Positions 8,458 through 14,577 of a stretch of DNA of 16,061 nt are shown piece after piece. The notes under the pieces were generated by a model. It did no database searches and was not told where the DNA came from. It was given only the letters and a program-made list of their open reading frames with translations. A program made the translations under genes and the position numbers. The stretch is from Nitratifractor sp. GTDB taxonomy: Bacteria > Campylobacterota > Campylobacteria > Campylobacterales > Sulfurovaceae. Numbering within the stretch: position 1 is the stretch's first letter; each line of letters starts with the position of its first letter. Where the stretch lies: positions 1-16,061 of the forward strand of contig JANTGQ010000013.1 in NCBI GenBank assembly GCA_024762845.1, read 5' to 3'.

Positions 8458-8763
8458 ATGTATGCAATTATCAAAGCGAGTGGTCAGCAGTTCAAAGTTC
8501 AAGAGGGTGATATCATCTGTTTTGACAAAATGAACTTAGAGCCTAAAGCAGAAGTTGAGTTTAAAGAGGTACTAGCACTAGATAATGGTGAACTTACAGT
8601 TGGAGCACCATTAGTAGAGGGTGCAGTAGTTAAAGGTGAAGTAATTAACGAAGGTAGAGATAAAAAAGTTATTACTTTCAAAAAGAGAAGAAGAAAAGAT
8701 TCTAAAGTTAAAAGAGGTTTCAGAAGAGACTTCACAAGAGTTAGAATTACAAGCATTGCGTAA
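8458..8763 (+). CDS. rplU: 50S ribosomal protein L21 (bL21)
   Basis: bL21 binds 23S rRNA in the large subunit together with L20. The N-terminus MYAIIKASGQQFKVQEGD is the classic bL21 opening, and the C-terminal half is very basic (FKKRRRKDSKVKRGFRRDFT) and ends in the expected RVRITSI strand. Length 101 is normal. The ATG has AAAGGG at about 8447-8452 as ribosome binding site. It heads a two-gene unit with rpmA, 30 nt downstream. Confidence 0.98.
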   Translation: MYAIIKASGQQFKVQEGDIICFDKMNLEPKAEVEFKEVLALDNGELTVGAPLVEGAVVKGEVINEGRDKKVITFKKRRRKDSKVKRGFRRDFTRVRITSIA

Positions 8764-8793
8764 GCAACGCTAAATAAATAAAGGAGAAAAGAT

Positions 8794-9048
8794 ATGGCAC
8801 ACAAGAAAGGTCAAGGATCAACTCAGAATAACCGTGACTCAGCGGGACGACGTTTAGGTGTTAAAAAATATGGTGGTGAAGCAGTAATTCCTGGGAATAT
8901 CATTATTCGCCAAAGAGGTACAAGAGTAGTAGCTGGTGAGGGTGTAGGAATGGGTAAAGACCATACACTATTTGCTCTTGTAGAGGGTAAAGTTGAATTT
9001 AGCAACGTTACTAAAAACAAAAAACGAGTTTCAGTAGTAACTGCGTAG
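8794..9048 (+). CDS. rpmA: 50S ribosomal protein L27 (bL27)
   Basis: bL27 reaches with its N-terminal tail into the peptidyl transferase centre. The protein begins MAHKKGQGSTQNNRDSAGRR, the standard start without the cleavable N-terminal extension found in Firmicutes, and continues with the GV.GMGKDHTLFALVEG segment typical of the family. The 84-residue length is normal. AAAGGAG lies just upstream of the ATG. The usual next gene, obgE, is absent here; a strong terminator follows instead. Confidence 0.98.
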   Translation: MAHKKGQGSTQNNRDSAGRRLGVKKYGGEAVIPGNIIIRQRGTRVVAGEGVGMGKDHTLFALVEGKVEFSNVTKNKKRVSVVTA

Positions 9049-9072
9049 TTTTATAATATTACATCTTACAAC

Positions 9073-9117
9073 ATTACATCTACGGTAAAGTCTGTAGATG
9101 TAATCACTTCATTTTTT
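9073..9117 (+). terminator. rho-independent terminator of rplU-rpmA
   Basis: An 11-bp perfect inverted repeat (9073-9083 with 9094-9104, arms ATTACATCTAC/GTAGATGTAAT) can extend inward by a G-U and a G-C pair, leaving a short loop. It is followed by a T-run at 9112-9117. It starts 25 nt after the rpmA stop. The nine bases ATTACATCT are also present just upstream as a direct repeat (9058-9066). Confidence 0.85.
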
Positions 9118-9249
9118 AATTTCACTTAAACCCGGATTTAATCTTACTATTATATCTCTATCTCCAATAAAGAGATTCTTGTGTTTTTATATTGTTCTAT
9201 TTTGACTTCTTGTTGTAGAGGGTATTAATTATTTTGAAATATGAGAATA

Positions 9250-9265
9250 AGAAGCAAAAGCTTCT
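9250..9265 (-). terminator. possible weak terminator for the lipoprotein gene
   Basis: A perfect 6-bp stem (AGAAGC, loop of four A, GCTTCT) lies 24 nt beyond the stop of the minus-strand lipoprotein gene. On the minus strand it is followed by a T-rich but interrupted stretch, so it would be a weak terminator or simply an mRNA 3'-end hairpin. Confidence 0.35.
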
Positions 9266-9289
9266 GTTGAGTATTTGTTGAATTTTTGA

Positions 9290-9742
9290 TTAATACTCGA
9301 AATCTTGAGTGGTTGTATCCTGGTTGTTATCCATTATGGCATCAACAATATTCTCTTCTTTACTGGTATCGCTCTCTTGTTGCAGGCGCATTTGCTGTAT
9401 CTGGTACTCGGCTCGTTTACGACTGTGGATTTCGTCTTGAGCTGTACCCTCATTAGGGAGTTGCTGTTTGCACTTGCTATGACCTAGAATCCAACCATCT
9501 TGATAATTTTTGTCTCTTCCGGAGCTGTAGTAGTCTTTTGTAAAAACACCTTCTCCAGTTTTACAGCCATCTCGTACACCTTGCTCAAACGATTTGCCTT
9601 TGCTTGCTCCAAAGTTTATCTTTTTATAGCAGTACATCCCAGGCTGACAAGGTGTAGATAAACCACCCGAGCGTCTGGAACATCCACCAATTACAGAGAT
9701 TGCAATGACAGAAAAGAGGGTGTATTTGACAATTTTATTCAT
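9290..9742 (-). CDS. uncharacterised lipoprotein with conserved-looking Cys/Gly motif
   Basis: A 150-residue protein with a lipoprotein signal peptide: basic start MNKIVK, hydrophobic core, and lipobox VIGGC with Cys21 as the expected lipidated residue. The central part, about residues 51-92, reads as an F..G..DGC.TG.G....D...S...KNY.DGW..G...C pattern, resembling small Cys/Gly repeat domains in other proteobacterial lipoproteins of unknown role. Mature cysteines are Cys32, Cys38, Cys60 and Cys91, enough for two disulfides. The last 50 residues are polar, Gln- and Glu-rich and probably flexible or helical. No function can be assigned. The start has TAGG 6 nt upstream. The gene stands alone, opposite to its neighbours, between two inverted CCCGGATT motifs. 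On the minus strand TGGTACAAAT (9761-9770 in plus coordinates) is a poor candidate -10. Confidence 0.8.
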   Translation of the reverse strand: MNKIVKYTLFSVIAISVIGGCSRRSGGLSTPCQPGMYCYKKINFGASKGKSFEQGVRDGCKTGEGVFTKDYYSSGRDKNYQDGWILGHSKCKQQLPNEGTAQDEIHSRKRAEYQIQQMRLQQESDTSKEENIVDAIMDNNQDTTTQDFEY

Positions 9743-9903
9743 TTTATACCTAGTGTAGTAATTTGTACCAAATCCAAATTAAATAATCCGGGATAACAGA
9801 CGCAAAACAGTTCATATTTTATATATCTATACAGAATCTAAACTATTTATTGTATATTATTTCGATTGAATTCGGTATTTAGAAACTACATTTTACCATA
9901 TCG

Positions 9904-9912
9904 TGATAAAAT
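9904..9912 (+). promoter_or_regulatory. extended -10 (TGATAAAAT) for the CAP-domain gene
   Basis: TG, one base, then TAAAAT (9907-9912) lies about 20 nt before the ATG, preceded by T-rich DNA. It would give a short 5' leader of roughly 14 nt. The remaining gap between the divergent lipoprotein and CAP genes (9743-9932) contains the inverted CCCGGATT end and an AATTTG/CAAATT inverted repeat (9760-9780). Confidence 0.45.
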
Positions 9913-9932
9913 ATCTCTAAAAAAGATTTATA

Positions 9933-10838
9933 ATGCTATATAAGAGTATACTTTTTTTGGCTATTTTGACGATTGCTCTGGCTGCTACTCCGATATCAAC
10001 TATTAATAGTATACGGAAAAAGAGTGGAGCTACTACTTTAACTTATAGTAAAAAGTTGTCAGTTGCTGCATATAAACATGCATATTATGTTAGCAAAAGC
10101 AGCTTATTGGGACACTATGAAGATAGTTCTTATAACTATTTTTATGGCAGTGCACCTTGGGATAGAGTTTTAAGAGCGGGTTTTGGTACAGCTGTTGTAG
10201 TAGAAAATATATCATTTTATGAAAAAAACTATAGAGCATCAATTAGAAAACTTATGGGAACGGTTTACCATCGGCTAGCTTTTTTAACACTTGAAGTAGA
10301 CTCTATTGGGTATGCAACGGTAGGAAGGATATATGTTTATGATATGTCCAACTCTAAAGTAGCGGCACTCTGCAAAAAGCACTATAAGAATGCCCCTATG
10401 GTTATTAACGGTGTATGTCCAAACTCGAGCGATATTATTCCAGAAAATCTTTTTAAATCTGCAATGTGGAAAATGAAAAGCAAAGCCAAGAGTGTCATAA
10501 TGTACCCATATCGTAACCAAAAAGGTGTTGGAGTTAGGGGAGTTGAAGAGTCACCCAAATTTCTCAATAGATTGTTTGGTTACCCTGTATCTGTTACATT
10601 TAACAGTATATATGCATCTAAAGTGGTTTTAAAAAGCTTTAAATTATTTAAAGGTGCAAAAGTAGTGAGTGGTAAAATAGTAACATCTAGGAGTGATACT
10701 CATAAAAAAATAAAGCCAAATACATTTGTTTTCGCACCGGATAGATATTTGAGTCCAGCCAGCACCTACCGGGTGAAAGTTGTAGCACTTGTTAATGGAA
10801 AACGAAAAGTAGTAGAGTGGAGCTTCAGTACGCGTTAA
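9933..10838 (+). CDS. secreted CAP (SCP/PR-1-like) domain protein
   Basis: A 301-residue exported protein. Residues 1-18 form a Sec signal peptide ending in ALA before TP. Residues about 20-155 are a CAP domain: an opening helix INSIRKKSGATTLTYSKKLS, then GH at 60-61, EN at 91-92 and HR at 113-114, matching the spacing of the CAP cavity residues (two His, one Glu). The rest of the domain ends with DSIGYATVGRIYVYDM. Residues about 190-301 are a second part rich in beta strands (YPYRNQKGVGVRG, YPVSVTFNS, STYRVKVVALVNGKRKVVEW), like the Ig-like C-terminal extension seen in other Campylobacterota CAP proteins. Bacterial CAP proteins are extracellular or periplasmic with mostly unknown roles. The ribosome binding site is weak. 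Confidence 0.82.
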   Translation: MLYKSILFLAILTIALAATPISTINSIRKKSGATTLTYSKKLSVAAYKHAYYVSKSSLLGHYEDSSYNYFYGSAPWDRVLRAGFGTAVVVENISFYEKNYRASIRKLMGTVYHRLAFLTLEVDSIGYATVGRIYVYDMSNSKVAALCKKHYKNAPMVINGVCPNSSDIIPENLFKSAMWKMKSKAKSVIMYPYRNQKGVGVRGVEESPKFLNRLFGYPVSVTFNSIYASKVVLKSFKLFKGAKVVSGKIVTSRSDTHKKIKPNTFVFAPDRYLSPASTYRVKVVALVNGKRKVVEWSFSTR

Positions 10839-10875
10839 TATTGGGCTACTATGGTGAAGCTCATATGTTAGGGGT

Positions 10876-11163
10876 TTAGCCTTTATAGATACCTTCAGGT
10901 AAGGTCTCTTCTTGACCTGGGAATATACTTTCGACATTGAGTTCTGGGTGTATGAGCTCTCTTAATTTCTTCTCTACGACCATTTTTGTTGTCATGGTGC
11001 TCATAGAACAGCCATTACATGTACCGCCCAACTCAATATATATGGTTCCATCTAGTACACCTAAGTGTCTCATAGTCCCTTCGTGTGACTTAATATACTC
11101 TTCGATTTTTGGTAGATAGTTTTTTGATGCTACGTAAATATCTTCATCTGAGAATGGTAACAT
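10876..11163 (-). CDS. NifU C-terminal domain (Nfu-type) Fe-S cluster protein
   Basis: A 95-residue single-domain Nfu protein. Family members bind a labile [4Fe-4S] cluster at a CxxC motif and pass it to target enzymes in the cytoplasm. The motif appears as GGTCNGCSMST with Cys49 and Cys52, preceded by the usual strand-turn LGVLDGTIYIELGG and followed by the helix MTTKMVVEKKLRELI. A good Shine-Dalgarno (AAAGGAAGAG) lies directly upstream of the ATG. The gene is convergent with the CAP gene, 37 nt apart with no clear terminator between them, and divergent from the ComF-like gene. The small size fits the stand-alone NifU-domain proteins usual in this phylum. Confidence 0.92.
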   Translation of the reverse strand: MLPFSDEDIYVASKNYLPKIEEYIKSHEGTMRHLGVLDGTIYIELGGTCNGCSMSTMTTKMVVEKKLRELIHPELNVESIFPGQEETLPEGIYKG

Positions 11164-11191
11164 TACTCTTCCTTTAGGTTAAATTTGGCAA

Positions 11192-11200
11192 AATATAACA
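11192..11200 (-). promoter_or_regulatory. extended -10 (TGTTATATT) for the Nfu gene
   Basis: Read on the minus strand, TG, one base, TATATT lies about 29 nt before the Nfu start and is preceded by a T-rich stretch. It fits the extended -10 pattern of this phylum. The divergent ComF-like gene has a less clear TATATG at 11222-11227. Confidence 0.5.
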
Positions 11201-11254
11201 AAAGTTATTTAAAGCCTGCTTTATATGAGAAAAAAATAAGTCAAATGGGGTGCT

Positions 11255-11848
11255 ATGCGTTGCTTTAGCTGTGATAATTTATCAATAAAACCTGTATGTG
11301 ATGATTGTATAAAAGATTTTCTGACACCAGAGATGATAAAAAAAGAGGTAGGTAATTTAGAGGTTATCAGCTTCTTTGACTACTATTTGACCGTAGAGTT
11401 TATTAAGAGCAAATATACAACAAGTGGATATAGGGTTTATAAGTTTTTGGCGCAAAAGTTTATAGCACCGTTTATCAGAGCTTATTTAGAAGGTATTAAG
11501 AGTACTCCTCTCTATTTAATTGGCGTGGATGAAGATATAAGCCGTGGATACTCAAATGTAGCGCAAATGGTACATTTTGGCTCCCTAAAGAGTGATGTAA
11601 AAGCACTACATAATGTATTAAGGGCAAAAAACAGAGTGAAGTATGCAGGAGAGTCGCTAGAGTTTCGGCTTAACAACCCACGAAATTTTATCTATAAAGG
11701 GCCAAAAGGTATAGATGCAATTTTAATAGACGATACTGTAACAACAGGTACAACACTTGAGCAGGCACATAGGGTTTTAAAGGAGAGTGGAGTTAATGTA
11801 CACTTTGCGCTAACTTTGGCTAATGCAAAAGAGGGAATGGATTATTAA
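11255..11848 (+). CDS. ComF-like phosphoribosyltransferase-domain protein
   Basis: A 197-residue protein with the ComF/GntX layout. The short N-terminal cysteine cluster (Cys3, Cys6, Cys15, Cys18) is likely a zinc site. The C-terminal type I phosphoribosyltransferase fold has the PRPP loop AILIDDTVTTGTT at residues 155-167, with the paired acidic residues Asp159/160. RGYSN at 97-101 corresponds to the 'RG(F/Y)N' segment of ComF. ComF family members are needed for DNA uptake in naturally competent bacteria, including H. pylori and Campylobacter, and interact with the ComFA/PriA type of helicase; other members have unknown roles. GGGG sits 6-10 nt before the ATG. The stop codon ends exactly where a putative inserted element begins. 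Confidence 0.85.
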   Translation: MRCFSCDNLSIKPVCDDCIKDFLTPEMIKKEVGNLEVISFFDYYLTVEFIKSKYTTSGYRVYKFLAQKFIAPFIRAYLEGIKSTPLYLIGVDEDISRGYSNVAQMVHFGSLKSDVKALHNVLRAKNRVKYAGESLEFRLNNPRNFIYKGPKGIDAILIDDTVTTGTTLEQAHRVLKESGVNVHFALTLANAKEGMDY

Positions 11849-12045
11849 TAAACCCGGATTTTGCATTAGAAATCACAGAAGCAGCCTTAGTCATTGTACT
11901 ATGGGCATTTACATGACCGCAGGGAATCCAGACTTGCAAAAAAATCATCGCTTAACCTACGGGTTAAACTCAAGTTTTTTGCACACACCCTTAGCACAAG
12001 CACTTAATGCTTTTCTAGCGATTTTAATATAAAATCCGGGATAAA
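11848..12045. mobile_element. putative MITE-like element: 10-bp TIRs, 5-bp flanking direct repeat
   Basis: CCCGGATTTT at 11853-11862 and its exact inverse AAAATCCGGG at 12031-12040 delimit 188 bp of DNA without a convincing gene. The sequence ATAAA occurs immediately outside both ends (11848-11852 and 12041-12045), as expected for a 5-bp target duplication. Inside the ends the match continues partly (both followed, after two bases, by ATTA when read inward). No transposase is encoded, so movement would need an enzyme in trans. TIRs starting CC with a 4-5 bp duplication are compatible with IS1380-type elements among others, but I cannot assign a family. The first base of the left ATAAA is the last base of the ComF-like stop codon. 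Confidence 0.6.
11936..11982 (+). other. nested hairpin inside the MITE-like element
   Basis: Outer arms GCAAAAAA (11936-11943) and TTTTTTGC (11975-11982) enclose a perfect inner stem TTAACC/GGTTAA (11952-11957, 11962-11967) closed by the tetraloop TACG. As RNA read from the plus strand this is C(UACG)G, a UNCG-class tetraloop known to be very stable. A second small hairpin, AAGCA/TGCTT, lies at 11998-12012. The element could thus be a structured RNA when transcribed through from the ComF-like gene. Confidence 0.5.
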
Positions 12046-12065
12046 CTAGGTTTTTAAAGCTTTAG

Positions 12066-12074
12066 TGCTATAAT
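12066..12074 (+). promoter_or_regulatory. extended -10 (TGCTATAAT) for the DUF2018-ispB-hemA-proS operon
   Basis: A perfect TGnTATAAT lies 30 nt upstream of the DUF2018 ATG, preceded by a T-run. The right end of the MITE-like block is only about 20 nt further upstream, so the -35 and UP region of this promoter abuts the insertion. Confidence 0.8.
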
Positions 12075-12103
12075 TCAGAAAATTTTAATTAAAGTAGGTA
12101 GAG

Positions 12104-12382
12104 ATGAATATTTTTGATGATGACGATTATATGAGCACAACCCCGAAAGACAACTTTATGTCTATTATAAAGACTGCAAATCAAAACATTGTCTCTATGG
12201 AGATAGAGAAAGTTTTTGGTCGCCTAGCACTTGCTGAGAAGCTACTAGAAGAGAATGGTTTAGAAGAAAAGTATGAAAGTACATTAACCCATTTTGCTGT
12301 TACAGACGCTGCGGAGTATGATAACCGAGTAAACTCTATATTTATTGAGACAGTTGGTAATATAGTAACACAGTGCGAATAG
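12104..12382 (+). CDS. DUF2018 family protein (HP0242-like, Campylobacterota-specific)
   Basis: A 92-residue acidic, probably all-helical cytoplasmic protein. It aligns by eye with H. pylori HP0242, which folds as an intertwined, knotted homodimer: an IF start followed by acidic residues, SII or DII near residue 20, LALAEKLLEENGLEEKYES (HP0242 has ...LEEKFES), and a C-terminal helix ending GNIV (HP0242 ANIL). The biological role of the family is unknown. Gene order also agrees: in H. pylori HP0242 lies next to the prenyl synthase, hemA and proS genes, as here. AGGTAG just upstream of the ATG is the ribosome binding site. It is the first gene of the operon, 8 nt ahead of the prenyl synthase gene. 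Confidence 0.88.
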   Translation: MNIFDDDDYMSTTPKDNFMSIIKTANQNIVSMEIEKVFGRLALAEKLLEENGLEEKYESTLTHFAVTDAAEYDNRVNSIFIETVGNIVTQCE

Positions 12383-12390
12383 GATAGAGT

Positions 12391-13287
12391 TTGTTAGAGA
12401 GCGTAGAGAGAAGAGTAGAGCAATTTGTCGGCTCATTAAATGAACATGATATTGCAAGAGTCATAAAAAAAATACCAGCGGGCAAACGTTTAAGAGCGAG
12501 GTTGATGCTAGAGATTGCTGGTAGTTCCAAGTCTGTAATTGATACAGCTGCAATTGTAGAGATGATTCATGCTGCAAGTTTGTTACATGATGATGTAATT
12601 GATGATGCCGATACAAGACGTGGAGTTGCATCAGTAAATGCTCTCTATGGTAGTAAAAGTGCAATTATGATTGGCGATGTGCTCTACTCCAAAGCTTTTT
12701 ATGAACTTGTGGCAGTTGATAAGTTTGTTGCACAAGTGGTCTCGAATGCCGTTGTACAGTTGAGTATTGGTGAGCGTAAAGATGTTGTTATGGGAGAGCA
12801 GTTTTGTACCGACAAAGATGCTTATCTGGAGATGATTTACCAAAAGACAGCTGCACTCATAGAAGCAGCAAGCGAAGCGGCAGCAATTTTGGCAAATAAA
12901 GATAGAGAAATTTATAGAGTATATGGTAGAAATCTTGGAGTTGCTTTTCAGATGATAGATGATATTTTAGATATTGTTTCAGATACTGAAACTTTAGGGA
13001 AACCAGCTCTGAATGACTTTGTAGAGGGTAAAACAACGCTGCCTTATATTTATCTTTATGAGGAGCTTGAAAGTATGGAAAAAGAGAAGCTAAAAAGTAT
13101 GCATAGACGCGCTTTATCTGTGTCGGAGCAGCAGTGGATTCTCTCTAAATTTAAGGAGCACAAAATAATAGAAAAGGCGAAAGAGGAAGCGTTTACTTTA
13201 ATTAACGAAGCAATTGGCTTAATGCAAAAAGCTGGAGAAAAGGGTTTAGAAAAGATTGCACTGAAAATGGTCGATAGGAGTTTTTAA
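12391..13287 (+). CDS. ispB: long-chain polyprenyl diphosphate synthase (IspB-like)
   Basis: A trans-prenyltransferase that elongates farnesyl or geranylgeranyl diphosphate with isopentenyl diphosphate, giving the side chain of respiratory quinones (menaquinone in this phylum). Motifs: GKRLRARL (residues 31-38, diphosphate binding), the first Asp-rich motif LLHDDVIDDADTRRG with Asp67, Asp68 and Asp71, and the second, QMIDDILD, with Asp190, Asp191 and Asp194. Methionine and serine, not aromatic residues, lie a few positions before the first Asp motif, which fits a long product, but chain length cannot be read off with certainty. The 298-aa length is somewhat short for IspB (about 320). The start is TTG, supported by AGGA 6 nt upstream. 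Its stop TAA overlaps the hemA ATG by one base. Confidence 0.92.
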   Translation: MLESVERRVEQFVGSLNEHDIARVIKKIPAGKRLRARLMLEIAGSSKSVIDTAAIVEMIHAASLLHDDVIDDADTRRGVASVNALYGSKSAIMIGDVLYSKAFYELVAVDKFVAQVVSNAVVQLSIGERKDVVMGEQFCTDKDAYLEMIYQKTAALIEAASEAAAILANKDREIYRVYGRNLGVAFQMIDDILDIVSDTETLGKPALNDFVEGKTTLPYIYLYEELESMEKEKLKSMHRRALSVSEQQWILSKFKEHKIIEKAKEEAFTLINEAIGLMQKAGEKGLEKIALKMVDRSF

Positions 13288-14564
13288 TGCGCTACCAAGT
13301 TTTGAGTTTTAACTATAAAGAGTGCTCATTAGAGCAGAGAGAGTCGATTGCCTTTAAGAGCAAAGAGGAGATAGAGACTTTTCTAAAGACCATTACCGAT
13401 TTTGACTTTATTCTTGAAGCATTTGTTATCAATACCTGTAACCGTGTTGAGATAGTAACATCCAGTAGAGACAGTTTTGCTACCTACCATACAATTTTAG
13501 GAATTTTGAGCAAAACAAAGGGTATAAACTTTTATGAGCTTGAGAAGAGTGCACTTTATTATGAAAAAGATAAAGCAGTTGAACATATCTTTAAAGTAGT
13601 CTCATCTTTAGAGTCTATGGTTATTGGAGAAGCGCAAATTACAGGGCAAGTGAAAGAGGCATTTAAAATCTCTTTTGAGAACAAAACAGCAGGAGCAGAG
13701 CTAAACCGTCTAGTAAGTTCTGCCGTTCGCTGTGCCGCGCAGGTGAGAAACTCTACTAATATCTCAGAGAATCCTGTATCGATAGCATCCGTTGCTGTAG
13801 CACAAGCAGAGGTTGAGAGAGAGTCACTCTCAGGTATGGTTGGTTTGGTTATAGGTGCTGGCGAGATGGGGAGATTGGCAGCGAAGCATCTTTTGCGAGC
13901 AGGTGCAGATGTTTTAATAGTCTCTCGAACCATAGCACACGCTCAAAGTCTGGCAGAGGAACTTGGCGAGAACGTTAAAGTTGGGGAGTATGAGAAGTTG
14001 TCCTACTATTTAAATAAATATAGACTTCTTTTTACTGCAACACGAGCAAAAGAGCCAATAATTACAAAAGAGATGGTTGAAGAGAAGCTAATAAACAGAA
14101 CATGGTTTGATATGGCAATTCCGAGAGATATTTCGAAAGATATTGATTTTGATAATATAAAGGTTTACTATATTGATGATCTGCAAGCGATATCGAGCAG
14201 TAATCATGCTCTTCGTAGAGAGAAGGCTCTGGAAGCAGCAGAGATAGTCTCTGAGCATAAAGACAACTTTTTGAAGTGGCTACATGCATTGGCGGTAGAA
14301 CCGGTAATAAAACAGATGCGTCTAGACGTAGAGAATATTGTAAAATCAGAAGTGCAAAGAGTTGTAAAAAAAGGTTTTGTTCCAAAAGAGTATCAGCAGA
14401 GTCTAGAACATATGGGAGTACAACTCTTTGATAAATTTTTACACCAGCCTACAAAGCAGATGCGACAACTTGCCAAAGAGAGTGATCAAGAGAATGTGAT
14501 TGAGGCAATAAAAGAGATTTTTGCACTCAATACAGACTCTGTAGACCCAAAGATTTATAAGTAA
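13287..14564 (+). CDS. hemA: glutamyl-tRNA reductase
   Basis: Reduces glutamyl-tRNA(Glu) to glutamate-1-semialdehyde with NADPH, the first committed step of the C5 tetrapyrrole (haem) pathway. The catalytic cysteine is Cys51 in VINTCNRVEI. The catalytic-domain motif ESMVIGEAQITGQVKEAF lies near residues 109-126, the NADPH-binding turn VIGAGEMGRLA near 187-197, and the C-terminal helical dimerisation domain covers about 310-425. The length of 425 is normal. It is translated from an ATAATG-type overlap with the upstream prenyl synthase (1-bp overlap), implying coupling. Placing it beside a quinone side-chain gene groups two precursors of the respiratory chain. Confidence 0.97.
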   Translation: MRYQVLSFNYKECSLEQRESIAFKSKEEIETFLKTITDFDFILEAFVINTCNRVEIVTSSRDSFATYHTILGILSKTKGINFYELEKSALYYEKDKAVEHIFKVVSSLESMVIGEAQITGQVKEAFKISFENKTAGAELNRLVSSAVRCAAQVRNSTNISENPVSIASVAVAQAEVERESLSGMVGLVIGAGEMGRLAAKHLLRAGADVLIVSRTIAHAQSLAEELGENVKVGEYEKLSYYLNKYRLLFTATRAKEPIITKEMVEEKLINRTWFDMAIPRDISKDIDFDNIKVYYIDDLQAISSSNHALRREKALEAAEIVSEHKDNFLKWLHALAVEPVIKQMRLDVENIVKSEVQRVVKKGFVPKEYQQSLEHMGVQLFDKFLHQPTKQMRQLAKESDQENVIEAIKEIFALNTDSVDPKIYK

Positions 14565-14577
14565 AAAGGAAATCCAG

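Larger units (their letters stand above)
9131..9792. repeat. inverted CCCGGATT pair bracketing the lipoprotein gene
   Basis: CCCGGATT at 9131-9138 and its exact inverse AATCCGGG at 9785-9792 face each other around the minus-strand lipoprotein gene. The same 8-bp core forms the ends of the MITE-like block at 11853-12040. Beyond the core the flanks are AT-rich and only loosely alike, and I see no clean direct repeat outside. This may be a cargo-bearing or decayed relative of that element, or two independent remnants. The 241 nt between rpmA and the lipoprotein gene otherwise hold only the terminator and the small hairpin listed separately. Confidence 0.4.

Noticed and set aside
9186..9230. TTGACT followed by TATTAA in the rpmA-lipoprotein gap as a promoter
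   Set aside because: The spacing is about 15 nt, short of optimal, and no plus-strand gene follows within several hundred bases.
9760..9780. AATTTG/CAAATT inverted repeat between the divergent lipoprotein and CAP genes as an operator
   Set aside because: Six AT-rich base pairs per arm are expected by chance in this composition and there is no regulator gene nearby.
11823..12032. A 69-codon plus-strand reading frame starting inside the ComF-like gene and running through the MITE-like block
   Set aside because: It has no ribosome binding site, starts within another gene, ends inside the right inverted repeat, and its peptide shows no domain; more likely chance translation of a repeat. It would be worth revisiting only if many genomes conserve the frame.
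13559..13933. Minus-strand open frame of 124 codons opposite hemA
   Set aside because: Shadow of hemA; Ser/Thr/Ala-rich composition and no family features.
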